Source: Argyresthia goedartella
Lineage: Eukaryota > Arthropoda > Insecta > Lepidoptera > Argyresthiidae
Assembly (NCBI GenBank): GCA_949825045.1
Contig: OX463809.1
Span: forward strand, 8,025,501 to 8,089,500
Length of the DNA stretch: 64,000 nucleotides
Direction of reading: 5' to 3'
Positions 22,601-33,848 of the stretch are shown here, in pieces. A program made the position numbers and the translations under genes. The first letter of the stretch is position 1, and the number at the start of each line of letters is the position of its first letter. Below the pieces are notes generated by a model. The model did not search any database and had not been told where the DNA came from. It saw only the letters and a list, made by a program, of their open reading frames with translations.

Positions 22601-24335
22601 ATCCGTATCAACCTCGAGTCGCCTTTGACTAGTCCAGAGCGCGTTAGGCCTTATGGTGTATGGCAGCAGTTGATTGTCTATTCGTAGGTCATCCTATCGC
22701 CTATTTAACGATCCGACATTCCGTCACAAAACAAGTACAACTGCAAGAAATGACCCATCATGTCGCGACATTGACAAATTATAAACGTAGACAGCTATAC
22801 ACTATAGGGTTTTCCCGTTCTCAGCCGTTGTCCCATTAACATAAAAGTCGGGGTGACCTCGAAGCCTATATCAATAGGCAAAAAGATTCCCTGGGTGCGT
22901 TCCAAGACTAACTGAGGGGTTTTTTGAAGACGGGAGCAGACTAGACGTCGCCGGCGAAACGATCACATGGAGACGCCCCTTGGCCTCGTCTCTGGTCTCT
23001 GAGAAGCGAGAGCCAAGCCAGGCCGGGCCTATACGTCATAGTATTTGTGCCCGATGTAAAATCTATAGCAGAAAGTTAAGCAGATATGTCATATATGTTT
23101 GCAGAGTGTGTAAACATGCATCTTACTCATTCCTTACGGATATATCTTATTAGACTTGCTTGACGAGTTGAATCTCCCAAAAAGCGTATGAATGGAGTCG
23201 AATAAGGGTTTCTATATAGAATACTATGATAAACCAAATAAAATAATTATAATCTTTTGTCAAGCAAGCAGCACTCTACAAACTGACCGAGAACAGCGAG
23301 TACAAAATCTGTACTGTGAAAGTAGGTCAGCAATTGAATAATTGAAAAGGAAACTAATTATAAACTATGCATCCTAAAAGTGGCACGTGCTATTAGTATC
23401 TGGCCTCCTGCTATCGGCAATTTTGCAGTATCATTCATTAGTGGTGTTTCCAAATGTGGTTTAGCGATGCACTGTTGAATTTTAATGTTACATGTATAAC
23501 TTAGACCACCCAAAGCTCAGGGAATAGTAAACTATATGGACTCATGTTCATGTTGTATTCCTGGTGACCATGTACCAATGAGGTGCATTTCGGACGTTCT
23601 AACGGAGATGGAAAATGTCGTCAGGAAACCTTTATCCCAGTGTCATGCAAAATGGGGAGTATAGAACCGATGTAAAAGAACAAACATTGGCATTTGTAGA
23701 TATGTAATTTTTTATGAGTCACCACAAAAATGCCTTAGGGAAAATACAACTTTAGTCAGAGACGCTTCAGCACATGCTAAGATCCATTATATCTGCTTTC
23801 AGTAGCAATCTGCAGCTGCAAACAAATGTAATTCATCTACATGCCTCAACAATAATTTAACTCAATTGTGTAATGTTTGGCCTACAGCCAGCTGCGACGA
23901 ATATCCTCTAACTAAACTAAACTCTTCCACAATCCGGGCAGCGTCGAGTCGAAACATCGGCGCCACTAGACAGACTGGAGAAACAAAATCAAAGGACAAA
24001 ATTGATGCTTATACAGTGTGTAGCGAATAAGTTGCAGAAAATAAGGGCTTTAATATATAAATAGCACAAAAACATAAACTCCCGTTCAACACTCATTTAA
24101 AGACCAAACTGTATCGGATTTGACGTTTGTTTTGAGGTTGAACTACGTTTGATATCTTTTGTAGTACTACGATGCGGGAGTGTCGTGGTGAAGAAGAAGC
24201 CTTTACCCAGAAGTAGGTGAATGATGATGATGATGATGATGAGAAAAGATTAAGGGGACATCAATCTGAACAGCAATTGTTATGAAACCGATTGGATTTG
24301 AGCAACTTTACTTATTTATTACTATATATTACTCA
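22601..24335. other. Region with no gene seen
   Basis: Read on both strands; nothing matches a known family. A (ATG)n tract lies at about 24220-24242. Confidence 0.35.
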
Positions 24336-24595
24336 CGACCCGAATGGCCGAGTCGGCAGCGACCCTGCTACGAAGCCAAGGGTCCCGGGTTCGAGCCCCG
24401 GTGGGGGCAAATATTTGTTTGTTGCGAACGGATGTTTGTACCCTAGTCATGGTTGTTTATCTATCTAAGTATAATATTTATCGATATAAGTATGTGTATC
24501 GTTGTCTAGTACCAAAGATACAGGGAATCCTATATAGTTTGGGGCTAGATCAATGGTGTAAATAGTGTCCAAGGTATTATTATTATTATTATTAT
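24336..24595 (+). mobile_element. SINE-A copy with (TTA)n tail
   Basis: CGACCCGAATGGCCGAGTCG, GGTTCGAGCCCCGG, full body and an ATT trinucleotide tail. Together with 24683-24945 it forms an inverted pair 87 bp apart. Confidence 0.85.
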
Positions 24596-24682
24596 AAGAA
24601 GTACAATATTAGTTTTATATGCCACGTGTATGTACACGTTGATACTCCTATGTAGCATCAGGGCATTGTAAAGAATGTAAAA

Positions 24683-24945
24683 AATAATAATAATATTATA
24701 ATAATACCTTGGACACTATTTACACACATTGATCTAGCCCCAAACTAGGATTCCCTGTATCTTGGGTACTAGACAACGATACACATACTTATATAGATAA
24801 ATATTGTACTTAGATGAATAAACAACCATGACAAGGGTACAAACATCCGTTCTCATCAAACAAATATTTGCCCCCACCGGGACTCGAACCCGGGACCCTT
24901 GGCTTTGTAGGCAGGGTCACTGCCGACTCGGCTATTCGGGTCGTC
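24683..24945 (-). mobile_element. SINE-A copy, reverse orientation
   Basis: Minus-strand head GACGACCCGAATAGCCGAGT, B box GGTTCGAGTCCCGG, body, and a tail of ATT units at its left end (24683-24708). Full length. Confidence 0.85.
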
Positions 24946-25182
24946 AAAATATACCTAAATGAAAAGCGGAAAATCATAATGCAAGCTTCTACAGTGGAGC
25001 CATTCCCGGAAGTCGCATCTGACATCTGTCAGTCTTCTTCTCCTTGTTTCGCTTGAAAAAGGGAGACTGAGGCTTAGCTAGCTATATTTCTAAGAATAGT
25101 TCCACATTAATAAATATGAACCCTAGACCGTCCTTAGAATGTATTAAAAATGTATTAAGGTCAATTACCGAATTATTTAGAT

Positions 25183-25649
25183 ACTTTATCTACACACGTA
25201 TCATAAACCCTCTTTACTGAAGCCAAAAACCGCACGTTAGACAAGCATAATGTTATACTACTGGGCAAAAACTCATTTCTTATCTGAATATTGATACATA
25301 ATGACCATAATGTGTGAATTTTCGACAAATTATGACATTCAAATTTCGAAAACCCGACGCCCACATGGGAGCCGCCTCTGGTTTGTCTGTGAAGTTGGTA
25401 CTACTGAACAAGCTAAACAAGTGCAGAGCAATTATCAAAGCCACAATGCCGTTCGAACTTGCGGTTCCTGAACACATCAAAGAGAGCTTATGATATGTGT
25501 GTAGATAAACTAGTGTATGTAACTGTACATAATTAGACATTAAAACTCTCGAGTGATATTATTATGAAACTCGCCTTCGGCTCTTTTCATAAGCCCACTC
25601 TCGAGTTTTAATACGCTCCCTTATGTATTAGTCACATAAACTACTATTT
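25183..25649 (+). mobile_element. MITE-M copy 1 of a direct pair
   Basis: Starts TTATCTACACACGTATCATA, contains the internal foldback around 25541-25610 (TTAAAACTCTCGAGTG against CTCTCGAGTTTTAA) and ends AGTCACATAAACTACTAT. The next copy begins at once. Confidence 0.8.
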
Positions 25650-26094
25650 TCTACACACGTATCATAAACCCTCTTTACTGCGTCCAAAAGCCGCACGTTA
25701 CGATCAGCATAATGTTAAACTACTTTGTAAAATCTCATTTCTTATCTTTATATTGAACATTATGACCATAATGTGTAAATTTTCTACATATTATGACATT
25801 CAAATTTCGTACGCCGACGCCCGCCTGCGTGCCGCCCCTACTTTGTCTGTGAAGTTGGTACTACAGAACAAGCTAAATAACTCAATGCCACAATGCCGGT
25901 CAAACATGCGGTTCCTGAACACATCAAAGAGAGCTTATAATATGTGTTTAGATAAACTAGTGTATGTAACTGTACATAATTAGGCATTAAAACTCTCGAG
26001 TGATATTACTATGAAACTCGCCTTCGGCTAGTTTCATAAACCCACTCTCGAGTTTTAATGCCCTCCATTATGTATCAGTCACATAAACTACTAA
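25650..26094 (+). mobile_element. MITE-M copy 2 of a direct pair (reference copy)
   Basis: About 445 bp, starting TTCTACACACGTATCATAAA and ending CAGTCACATAAACTACTA. Landmarks used to find others: CTTTACTGCGTCCAAAA, ATTATGACATTCAAATTTCG, CTGTGAAGTTGGTACTAC, AAGCTAAATAACT, AACTAGTGTATGTAACTGTA, and the foldback CTCGAGTGATATTACTATGA ... CCCACTCTCGAGTTTTAATG. No coding capacity. Confidence 0.8.
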
Positions 26095-26280
26095 TTATAA
26101 CAGTTAGTCACATTTCCCCGAATTATTATAAACAGTAAATGCAACATTGCTATCAATACAGATGGGCACTTTCTAAATTCAAATTGAAATAAAACCGTGT
26201 AAAGTATTCTAGGTCACATGCAGCCGGTTCCCTATTCAGTGCTACTTATTACTATTATTATTACTTACCTACGGTCTTAT

Positions 26281-28880
26281 ATAATGCCCAAAGGGTGCCA
26301 AACGGGACCCTATTACTCATAGATTTAGCATCACTCAAGAAACTCTTCTTCATAGTCATCTCACGCACCCCTTCTGGGGCGTGGGGAGTCTGGGTCAGGT
26401 CGACGGACCTCTTCCCGAAGAATCGCCTCTGTCCACTCCTGTGGACAGGTCATCGGATGGCCCCTGCGGGCGGTGGTCTTCTTGTGGCGCTGGTGTGCAG
26501 TGGGTGATCGCCGGCTAGGCAACCAGGTCGCGTGGCAGGCGGCGGCGGTCGGGCGGGCGCGCGTGGTGCGGCGCCAGTTCGGCGATGTGCGGAAGGTGTG
26601 ATGCATCCGCACGCGCGAACATGCCCTTCGCCAGCCTCTGGACAAACTGGTCCACGGTTTCCCATCTTAGGTCCCTCTGGATTGTCGCGTTCCTCACGTA
26701 GCGGGGGGCGGCGACGATGGTACGCAGAGAGAGGTTCTCTTGGGCTCGGAGTCTCCGTTTGTTCGTCTCCGAGCACAGGGCGTACCATGCCGGAGCCGCG
26801 TAGGTGAGGCGGGATCTCACGTAGGTCTTGTAGATCCCAAGCTTCGCCCTCAGAGGGAGGCTGGAGTCGAAAAGTGGACGCAGCTTGGCGCGTGCCACCT
26901 TGACCTGGCTGACGACGTTGTCGACGTGTTGCTTCATGGTGAGCCGGCGATCAATGGTCACTCCCAGGCACTTCACCTGCGAAGACCACTCGATGTGCTG
27001 TCCCTGGAGCTGGAGCGATGGCGGAAGGAGACTCTGGCCTGTGATGAGCGCCTACGTTTTCCCAACATTGACGGACAGTCGCCACTTGGCGAGCCAGTCG
27101 GGCAAGATGTCCAGGGTGCGCTGCAGTTTGATGGCAGCGTGCGGAGCCTGGAACGACGACGCATAGTAGGCTGCGTCGTCTGCAAAGAGTGCCAGCTGGG
27201 CACCCGGCCCGACGGGGATGTCGTCCGTGTATCGGGCGTAGCAGGTGGGAGACAGGCAGGAGCCCTGGGGGACGCCGGCTGCGACGGGATGTTCCTCGGA
27301 GACGGCGTCTTCCACCATCACTCGGAAGCGGCGATTCTTCAGGAAAGAGGCCATTGTCTTGACCGTTCTTCTTGGGGCAGGGGACGTCGACAGCTTGTAC
27401 AGCAACCCCTCGTGCCATACTCTGTCGAACGCCTTCTCCATATCCAGAAGTACTGCGACAGTGTATTCTTTTTTGTTCAAACAGACCGTCATGTCATTCA
27501 GTACTCTGGTGAGCTGAAGCGTCGTAGAATGCTCGGGCCTGAAGCCGAACTGTTCCGGGCGCGGCTGGATGTGGGGCAGTAACTTCGCTAACAGGAGCTT
27601 CTCAAACACTTTTGAGATGGTGCTCAGTAGGGTGATCGGCCGATAGCTCTCAGGCAGCTTGGTGTCCTTGCCCGGCTTGGGCAACATGATAACCAAGCCC
27701 TCCTTCCATTGGGTTGGAAAGTGACCCGTGCGCAAGATACCGTTAAACAGGCGCGTAACGGCCGCCACAGTGCGTGGCGGCAAATGTAACAGCGCCGTGT
27801 TGGGTATTCGGTCTGCGCCCGGGGCTTTCCTGGGCTTGGTACGTCGGAATGCACGCACAATCTGGCCGGGCGTGACGACGATGGGGTCCTCTTCGGGAGC
27901 TATCGGCGTGGCGAAGTACTCTCGCAGGTGCCTCTCGACTGTTGCGACGTGCTCCACATCATCCGTTGGGTTCGGTTTGAATTGCTTCTCGAGGCATTCG
28001 GCGAAGATCTCCGCACGGTCTTGGGCTCGGAATCTTGGTAGGCCGTCGCTGCCCAGGATTGGTCGAACAGGAGCAGGAGTGGTCGACAAAGCCCGGCATA
28101 GGCGATGCACGGAGGGGACGTGGTCGCCCATGGACTCGACGTGGCGTTCCCAAGATTCTTCAGCGTGGAGATCAAGTTGGCGCTTCAGCTCTGCCGTCAT
28201 GGCGTTGAGCCTGGTCTTCATCGTGGGGCAGCGGGTTTGCTGCCACTGCTTCCGGAGAGCGCGCTTATCGCAGATGAGTGCGCGTAGCTCAGCAGGAAGA
28301 GGATTGGGCTTCCCCCCGCGAGCTACGGTGTGCGATGATAGGTCGAGCGCGTCTCGGATCTGGGTAGTTAGCAGCGATGCCAGGCGGTCGACGTCTTCCG
28401 GCTGGTTGACGGGGCAACTGGTGGAGGGTTGGTCTAGGGCGGCGGTGAAGGCGCCCCACTGGTAGCGGCGACGTGATGCTGGCGGAGATACCCGGGTGGG
28501 CAGATCCGCCAGGACGAGAAGAACAGGCCTGTGGTCCGAAGGGAGGTCAGGGAGAACCTCCTGGCTCGGCGGTGTCCGGAGACCTCTGACGACCACGACG
28601 TCGATGATGTCCCATCCGGCCCGCGTGTCGAAGTGGGTGGGCTCGTCGGGACCGATGACGTCGTAGTTGTGGCTCACGGAGTCGGCATGGATGGCGCGTC
28701 CAGCTGGGCACACCCTGGTGGAGTTCCAGGCGGTGTGCTTGGCGTTGAGGTCGCCGGCGACAAGTGTCGGGTGCGGCGACTGTAGTAGCCCCCGTAGCTC
28801 GGCGGTGCAGATTGGTGTACTGGGGGGCTTGTAGGCGGCATAGAGTCGCAGCACCTCAAGAAACTCCTTCGTCGTTCTCG
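26281..28880 (-). mobile_element. Jockey-like LINE, 5'-truncated
   Basis: Non-LTR retrotransposon copy about 2.6 kb long carrying part of the endonuclease, all of the reverse transcriptase and a 3' untranslated region. It is much more GC-rich than its surroundings. The 3' end (26281-26320) contains AAAGGGTGCCAAACGGGACC and CTATTACT, the same string that opens the repeat-P family. The 5' end falls inside the endonuclease at about 28862-28880; there is no ORF1. No target-site duplication could be settled. Confidence 0.85.
26515..28880 (-). pseudogene. LINE endonuclease/reverse transcriptase with one in-frame stop
   Basis: From the 5' side: the C-terminal half of an exonuclease/endonuclease/phosphatase domain (LVAGDLNAKHTAWN, THFDTRAGWDIIDVVV, SDHRPVLL), a linker, then a Jockey-type RT with the fingers motif LPKPGKDTKLPESYRPITLL, palm motif A DMEKAFDRVW, motif B GVPQGSCLSP, motif C FADDAAYY, and the thumb region (CLGVTIDRRLTMKQHVD, YVRSRLTYAAPAW). 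The reading frame is unbroken except for one TAG at 27054-27052, just after SVNVGKT, between motif C and the thumb. The frame resumes at once and ends with TAG at 26517-26515. The enzyme would copy the element's own RNA into a nicked chromosomal target; this copy cannot, because it is truncated in the endonuclease and stopped before the thumb. Confidence 0.88.
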
Positions 28881-28899
28881 ATATATAACCAGATTGAGG

Positions 28900-30107
28900 A
28901 AAAGAGAAGGACAAATATAATGGTAAAAAAGCAAGAGAGAAAGAGCTAGCATTTGTTTATTTGTTTATTTGGGAACTTATAATAAATAACTTAAACCTAG
29001 GCCAATTAGGGGCTCTTATTATCTTACTTTTACATTTTAACATTTTGCAAATACAGCACCTACAATTTTTAAGTTTTATTTTTTAAAAAGTTTTAAGATT
29101 TGATAAATGAACTGGGATTTACAGAGGGAAGGGGAGGTGTGAAGTGTGCGTGTGTGTGTGTGTGTGTGAGGGTGGGTGTGTGTGTGGTAGTAATAGAGAG
29201 AAAGTTATTTATTTTTTTATACGAAAGTCATTGATATTTCATGATCATTTTTGTCATCTCTCCAATGTATCGGTATGAATTTGTTGAGAAATTGATTTTC
29301 CTTTGAATAGTCAACTTTATAACTTAATACTCATCAAATTATCATTAACAACTGTGCTTGGTGGTGAAGTGAATAAGCACGGTGTCAACAATTAACATTA
29401 TCCAGGATATTCCGCCTATTGTAAGGTAATTTGTGAAAAATTGAGAGACGCCCAAACGTTATATGAAACCCTTTGAATGATCTTTTACTGAGCATATGTA
29501 ATGAACTAATCTTGCATTTGATGGTGTAAGAAGTCACAAAACCCAAAGAAATAAAAGTCCCAGCATATAAATAAACTGCTTCCACCTTCATATCACAGAG
29601 CTTGACAGACCAGCAGCCTTATGGCGTAACTCTCTGAAGTTCATTGCATGTGTCTATGGTTCATCTCATGCTCATACAATTTCATCGATTGCGGGGTATC
29701 ACCGAAGGCTTCTAGGCTTCATTCAATAAGCTTGGGTTTGACCTCCATTATGATGCTACTTGCGTGTTACCAATTTGACAGATGAAGCTGGTGCAAGGTG
29801 TCAAACGTAAAAGTATATATGAAGTTCAATAAGGCTGCTGGTACAATGTCGGTTGTCGATTCTCGACAGACCCAACCGTATCGATACTATGCTATGTGCA
29901 AGTCTTGGGTTGCGAAATGAAATCGGTTATGTGTGGGACGAACTCACACAATAAGGGTTCCGTAGCGTCGTACAAGAAAATTTAAGCACTAAAAATAATA
30001 AAACAAAAACTAAAATAGAATAATAACGCTAGTATTTAATCGGCCATCAAAAATATTGATTTGCACAGCAAAAAAAGGATCAACAAAAACACTTTTTATG
30101 TTTGAAA
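28900..30107. other. Region with no gene seen; (GT)n microsatellite
   Basis: AT-rich. A GT-rich simple repeat lies at about 29139-29187. A short repeat-P-like string (AAGGGTTCCGTAGCGTCGTA) is at 29955-29976. Confidence 0.4.
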
Positions 30108-30252
30108 TATTTTATGTGTACTTAAGTTTAAGTTATAAGTATTTTTTGTTGTTCTTACATGTTCAACCTAACACGAAGGATAAAGGGGGCTTTGCTTCGC
30201 TCATCATCCCCTTTAATTTTCACCTAAGCTACCGCAGCATTTTTCCCTGCTA
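30108..30252 (+). repeat. Repeat-T copy
   Basis: TTTTTTGTTGTTCTTACATG, CCTAACACGAAGGATAAAGG, GGGCTTTGCTTCGCTCA and CACCTAAGCTACCGCAGCAT. Other copies are at 35010-35145, 38140-38240, 38240-38335 (reverse) and 38735-38940 (reverse). Confidence 0.65.
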
Positions 30253-30423
30253 ATTGCAGTGCAAATCAGTATTTTTATGTGCAGTTTAACATTTCCCGAA
30301 TAATATTATGTCCGGAATTGGCTTCAAATCCAAAACTATAAGATTGCGGAAACGATATAAAACCAATTTCGCCACCACAACCATGTGATAAACCACGAAA
30401 TAAACGATCATATACTTAGTATA

Positions 30424-30557
30424 ACGACCCGAATGGCCGCGTCGGCAATGAACCTGCCTACGAAGCCAAGGGTGCCGGGTTCGAGTCCCGGTGGGGACAA
30501 ATACTTGTCTAATGAGAACGGATGTTTGTACCCTAGTCATGGTTGTTTATCATCCTA
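30424..30557 (+). mobile_element. SINE-A copy, 3'-truncated
   Basis: ACGACCCGAATGGCCGCGTC, GGTTCGAGTCCCGG and GAGAACGGATGTTTGTACCC are kept; the body stops after TTTATCATCCTAAG, where a short direct repeat (AATAATATTGACTTATAG) follows. Confidence 0.8.
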
Positions 30558-30617
30558 AGAATAATATTGACTTATAGAATAATATTGACTTATAGAATAA
30601 TATTCCACTTCCACTAG

Positions 30618-30653
30618 AAGTTCAGCACTTCTTTCAAAAGAAGTGCTGAACTT
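30618..30653. repeat. Perfect 16-bp hairpin
   Basis: AAGTTCAGCACTTCTT, loop TCAA, exact complement. Confidence 0.8.
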
Positions 30654-30931
30654 GGAAGTTTGAACACGAGGGATGTACCTATATATTCCATAATCCAGTA
30701 AAATTCTGGGATGCGTTTCTTGCGTGGATTTATTGAAGTAAAGCTTCTTAGAGGGATAGAACAGGTTGTGTTAAAATGACGTTTTGAATAAACATGTTAA
30801 TTAATCACAGGAAATTTAATAGCAGAATAAAACAAATATCCTAATTATCTAAAACCGAATTTCTTCGAAATAGTGCAGAAATAGCGGAATTTCGTAGTTC
30901 CTATATTATTATTTTTAATCTTCTTCTTTCA

Positions 30932-31140
30932 CGGCCTCTGTAGCGCAGCGGTTGTGGCTGTGCCTACCATGCGAGAGGTCCCGGGTCGATCCCCGACAAG
31001 GGGTAGAGATAAAAAACCCCAGGTCTTGGATGTTTATATGTCGCTGTTACTGGTTCCCACGACACATGGTATCCTAGTGTGGGGCCAGAAGCAATGTATG
31101 TGCCTGTATGTATATGTTTATGTTGTTTGTTTATCTGGAC
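30932..31140 (+). mobile_element. SINE-B copy
   Basis: GGCCTCTGTAGCGCAGCGGT (A box), GGTCGATCCC (degenerate B box), CCCCAGGTCTTGGATGTTTA, CGCTGTTACTGGTTCCC and the tail GTATGTATATGTTTATGTTG. A minisatellite starts where it ends. Confidence 0.85.
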
Positions 31141-31148
31141 AGGCAAAT

Positions 31149-31452
31149 GTCGTATTGTTTTCTGAGCACGACCTGCAATGACGTTACAACACGTGTATTG
31201 TCTTCTGAGCACGACCTGCAATGACGTGCTACACTGTATTTTTTTCTGAGCACGACCTGCAATGACGTGCTACACGTGTATTGTTTTCTGAGCACGACCT
31301 GCAATGACGTGCTACACGTGTATTGTTTTCTGAATACGACCTGCAATGACGTGCTACACGTGTATTGTTTTCTGAGTACGACCTGCAATGACGTGCTACA
31401 CGTGTATTGTTTTCTGAGTACGAACTGCAATGAAGTGCTACACGTGTATTGT
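31149..31452. repeat. 42-bp minisatellite, about seven units
   Basis: Unit: TATTGTTTTCTGAGCACGAC then CTGCAATGACGTGCTACACG then TG, 42 bp, repeated about seven times with point differences and small deletions in the first units. Because 42 is a multiple of three, all frames that lack a stop in one unit stay open, giving spurious repeat ORFs on both strands. It directly follows the SINE-B 3' end. Confidence 0.9.
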
Positions 31453-31459
31453 TTATTTA

Positions 31460-32149
31460 CGAGCGTTATTTTTTGTGAACTAAAATAATTTTTCAAGGAC
31501 TGTTTTATTCATACCATTGTGGGATTGATAGGTTTGTGAATGAATGAATCTTTGTATCAGGCAAGTAAGGTAAAAGATTATCGATAATATATATTCCACC
31601 TCTTTGAATTTAATGGTATTCAGCAAAAGTGAATAAGCTGGCATGAAATACAACAGTGTGAAATGTTTTTTTTAACATTGCCTCCAAATACATTGAATAT
31701 AATTCTCATATTTCCCCCTCAATGGGAATGCATTTATCGACAATCCGCTTCATAAAGATTTATCGTCATATTTCCATTTTCGACTATGATGATCAGGCAC
31801 GTTACTATTATAATTTCTTTACTGCACACAATAATATTCTGACAACAAGACTTACATAAAATAGTGTGCAAAGGCGAGCTTATCTCTAGTGAGATATCTC
31901 TTCCAGCGAACCAAATAAGGATGAGGAAGGTCAATTGATGAGCAGGGATAGACCATGTGTATAACAATATAATTTACCTTTTATCTAATAAAATAATGTA
32001 AAATGATATAAACTTAACATACGAGTGCCTTAATAAATATAATATAATATGCATACTAAAACATAAATACTATATGTATATACTAATTTAGAAATACATA
32101 CATACGACCTATAATTCTAAACAGAAGCTTTATCACCCGACTTTTTAAT
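31460..32149. other. AT-rich region with a repeat-V fragment
   Basis: At 31812-31910 on the minus strand lies a repeat-V fragment (TTTCTTTACTGCACACAATA, GCAAAGGCGAGCTTATCTCT). The rest shows nothing recognisable. Confidence 0.5.
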
Positions 32150-33430
32150 ATATTAAAAGTGGTACTGTCCCTGATGGTGCAGGAGGTGCATTCCACAACA
32201 AAATGGCCCGTGTCTAAGCCCGTGCTCATGGGATGCAGAGTTATGCTGTGGGGTTGTGAGCATCGAAGCTACGTGAATTTTCCGAGGTCTCCTCCTGCTT
32301 TAAGAAAGAAATTGGAAACGGTCTCGTAAGAAGTTTGCCTAGCGTGGATTCCGTAAAATGTTGTTAAGGAAGTTGAGGATGTGAGAATCCCGATGAAGAC
32401 GGATCGTCAACCACTTCAACTCTTTGCGATGCTGTGATACATGTTCGTATTTGCGCAGCCCAAAAATACACCGATTACCGAGATTTTGAAGTCGTTCGAG
32501 TTTGTTCAGTAGTTCTTCATTAGCACTGAGCCAACCCTGACTCAGCATAATCCATGAGGGGTAAAAGGAGAGACTGAGTGATTTAGGACTGTCGAGGCAA
32601 AAAGCACTGAAGTCTCCTGAGAGAGTGAAAAGTAGCAATTACTCGTCGACTGACCTCATTGACATGCGATGACTAGAACAGCCGGTTGTCGGAGATAAGA
32701 CCCAGGTTTTTAGCTTTATCGCTCTACACGATTGTGGTACCTTTAAAAGTGACAGGTGGAATGGGCTGTTGCTGTTGCAAGTTAAGAAAATATCTGGTAC
32801 CTAAATCATGGCCTGGGACTTGGAAAGAGCGGACATCCAAAATGGAGTTAATGAAAAATAGAAGAGGAGAAAGAGGGAAGATGAACCACCTTGAGGGATG
32901 CCCGAAAAAAGATGACACCATTCAGTGGATGTTTCCACCAACCTGATACGCTGTTGTCGATGTCTCAAATAAGAGTCGAACCAATAGACAGAGAACGACG
33001 AGACGTTCAGGGACCTGAGAATCTCAACGGGAGTGTCATAATCTACGCAGTTGAAGGCCCTCCTGAAATCAAGTAAAGCCAATACGGAAAGCTGTTTGTT
33101 ATTCATGGCTTCTTGGATGTTATCTGTGATTTTCAGCAGAGCCGTGATGGAAATCCTGACTGGAACGTGTTTAACTATTTGTTTGAGGAGAGGTGATAGG
33201 AAAGCTGGTTTTGGACAATGGCCTCAAGGACTTTATGGGCTGGATTGAAATGGGATGATACTCTTTGAAAGAGGTGGGACTGGAGGTTTTGGGAAGTGGG
33301 TTACTAGTGTTTTTTTTCACACTGTAGAGAAGACGCCATTAGCTAAAGAATAGTTTATGACGTGTGTTATTGCTGGTAATAGTTCGTCTAGGATTGCCAC
33401 TAGCATTTCAAGGCAAATTTCGTCATCATC
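32150..33430 (-). pseudogene. Degraded LINE reverse transcriptase (CR1-like)
   Basis: Read right to left: VAILDELLPAITHVINYS (N-terminal part of the RT, about 33330-33410), a broken stretch, then LALLDFRRAFNCVDYDTPVE (motif A), SGIPQGG (motif B), and later KLERLQNLGNRCIFGLRKYE and LKWLTIRLHRDSHIL (C-terminal region). Motif C (Y/F-A-D-D) is missing: the frame passes from SILDVR-like residues directly to SKSQAMI, which normally lies some tens of residues beyond the catalytic aspartates, so an internal deletion removed the active site. There are also frameshifts. It is inactive. Confidence 0.7.
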
Positions 33431-33613
33431 TTTCGAGTTCTCGAGTTCGAGTTTCGAGAACTCGTTATAATCAGTCGCTTATAACGAGTTCTTGGCTGCA
33501 TAGATTCCTATTAATTTACTAACACACAGAATAATGACAACACATCGACAGTCAAAAATAAGTCTCACATGTTTTAGGGTTTTGTTGTCTATATATTCTA
33601 AATCTATGCTTTT

Positions 33614-33848
33614 ATTAGCCTCCGCTATCCGTCTGTCTGTCCGTCAGCGGGCTGTCATGAACCGTAATAGGTAGAGTTGAAATTTTCACATAATGTTTTT
33701 ATTTGTTGCCGCTGCAGCAAAAAAATATGTACTACACACAACTAAAAAAAATAAAGGGGTTCTCCATATAAATAACAGCTTTGTGGCGATTTTTTTGTAC
33801 GACGGAACCCTTCGTGTGTGAGTTGGGCTCGCATTTGACCCGTTTTTA
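33614..33848 (+). mobile_element. Repeat-P copy, lacking its 5' end
   Basis: AGCCTCCGCTATCCGTCTGT, TGAAATTTTCACATAATG, GACGGAACCCTTCGTGTGTG and CTCGCATTTGACCCGTTTTT match the 3' two-thirds of the family. Confidence 0.7.

Noticed and set aside
26740..28465. Long plus-strand open frames (280 and 245 codons) over the Jockey-like LINE
   Set aside because: They are antisense to a well-defined RT frame and show no protein family pattern; high GC makes stops rare.
31149..31452. CRISPR-like array
   Set aside because: Units are contiguous with no unique spacers, and the context is eukaryotic.
31131..31496. 121-codon frame of repeated RKQYTCSTSLQ units as a repeat protein
   Set aside because: It is the 42-bp minisatellite read in frame; unit length is a multiple of three, so the frame is open by construction.
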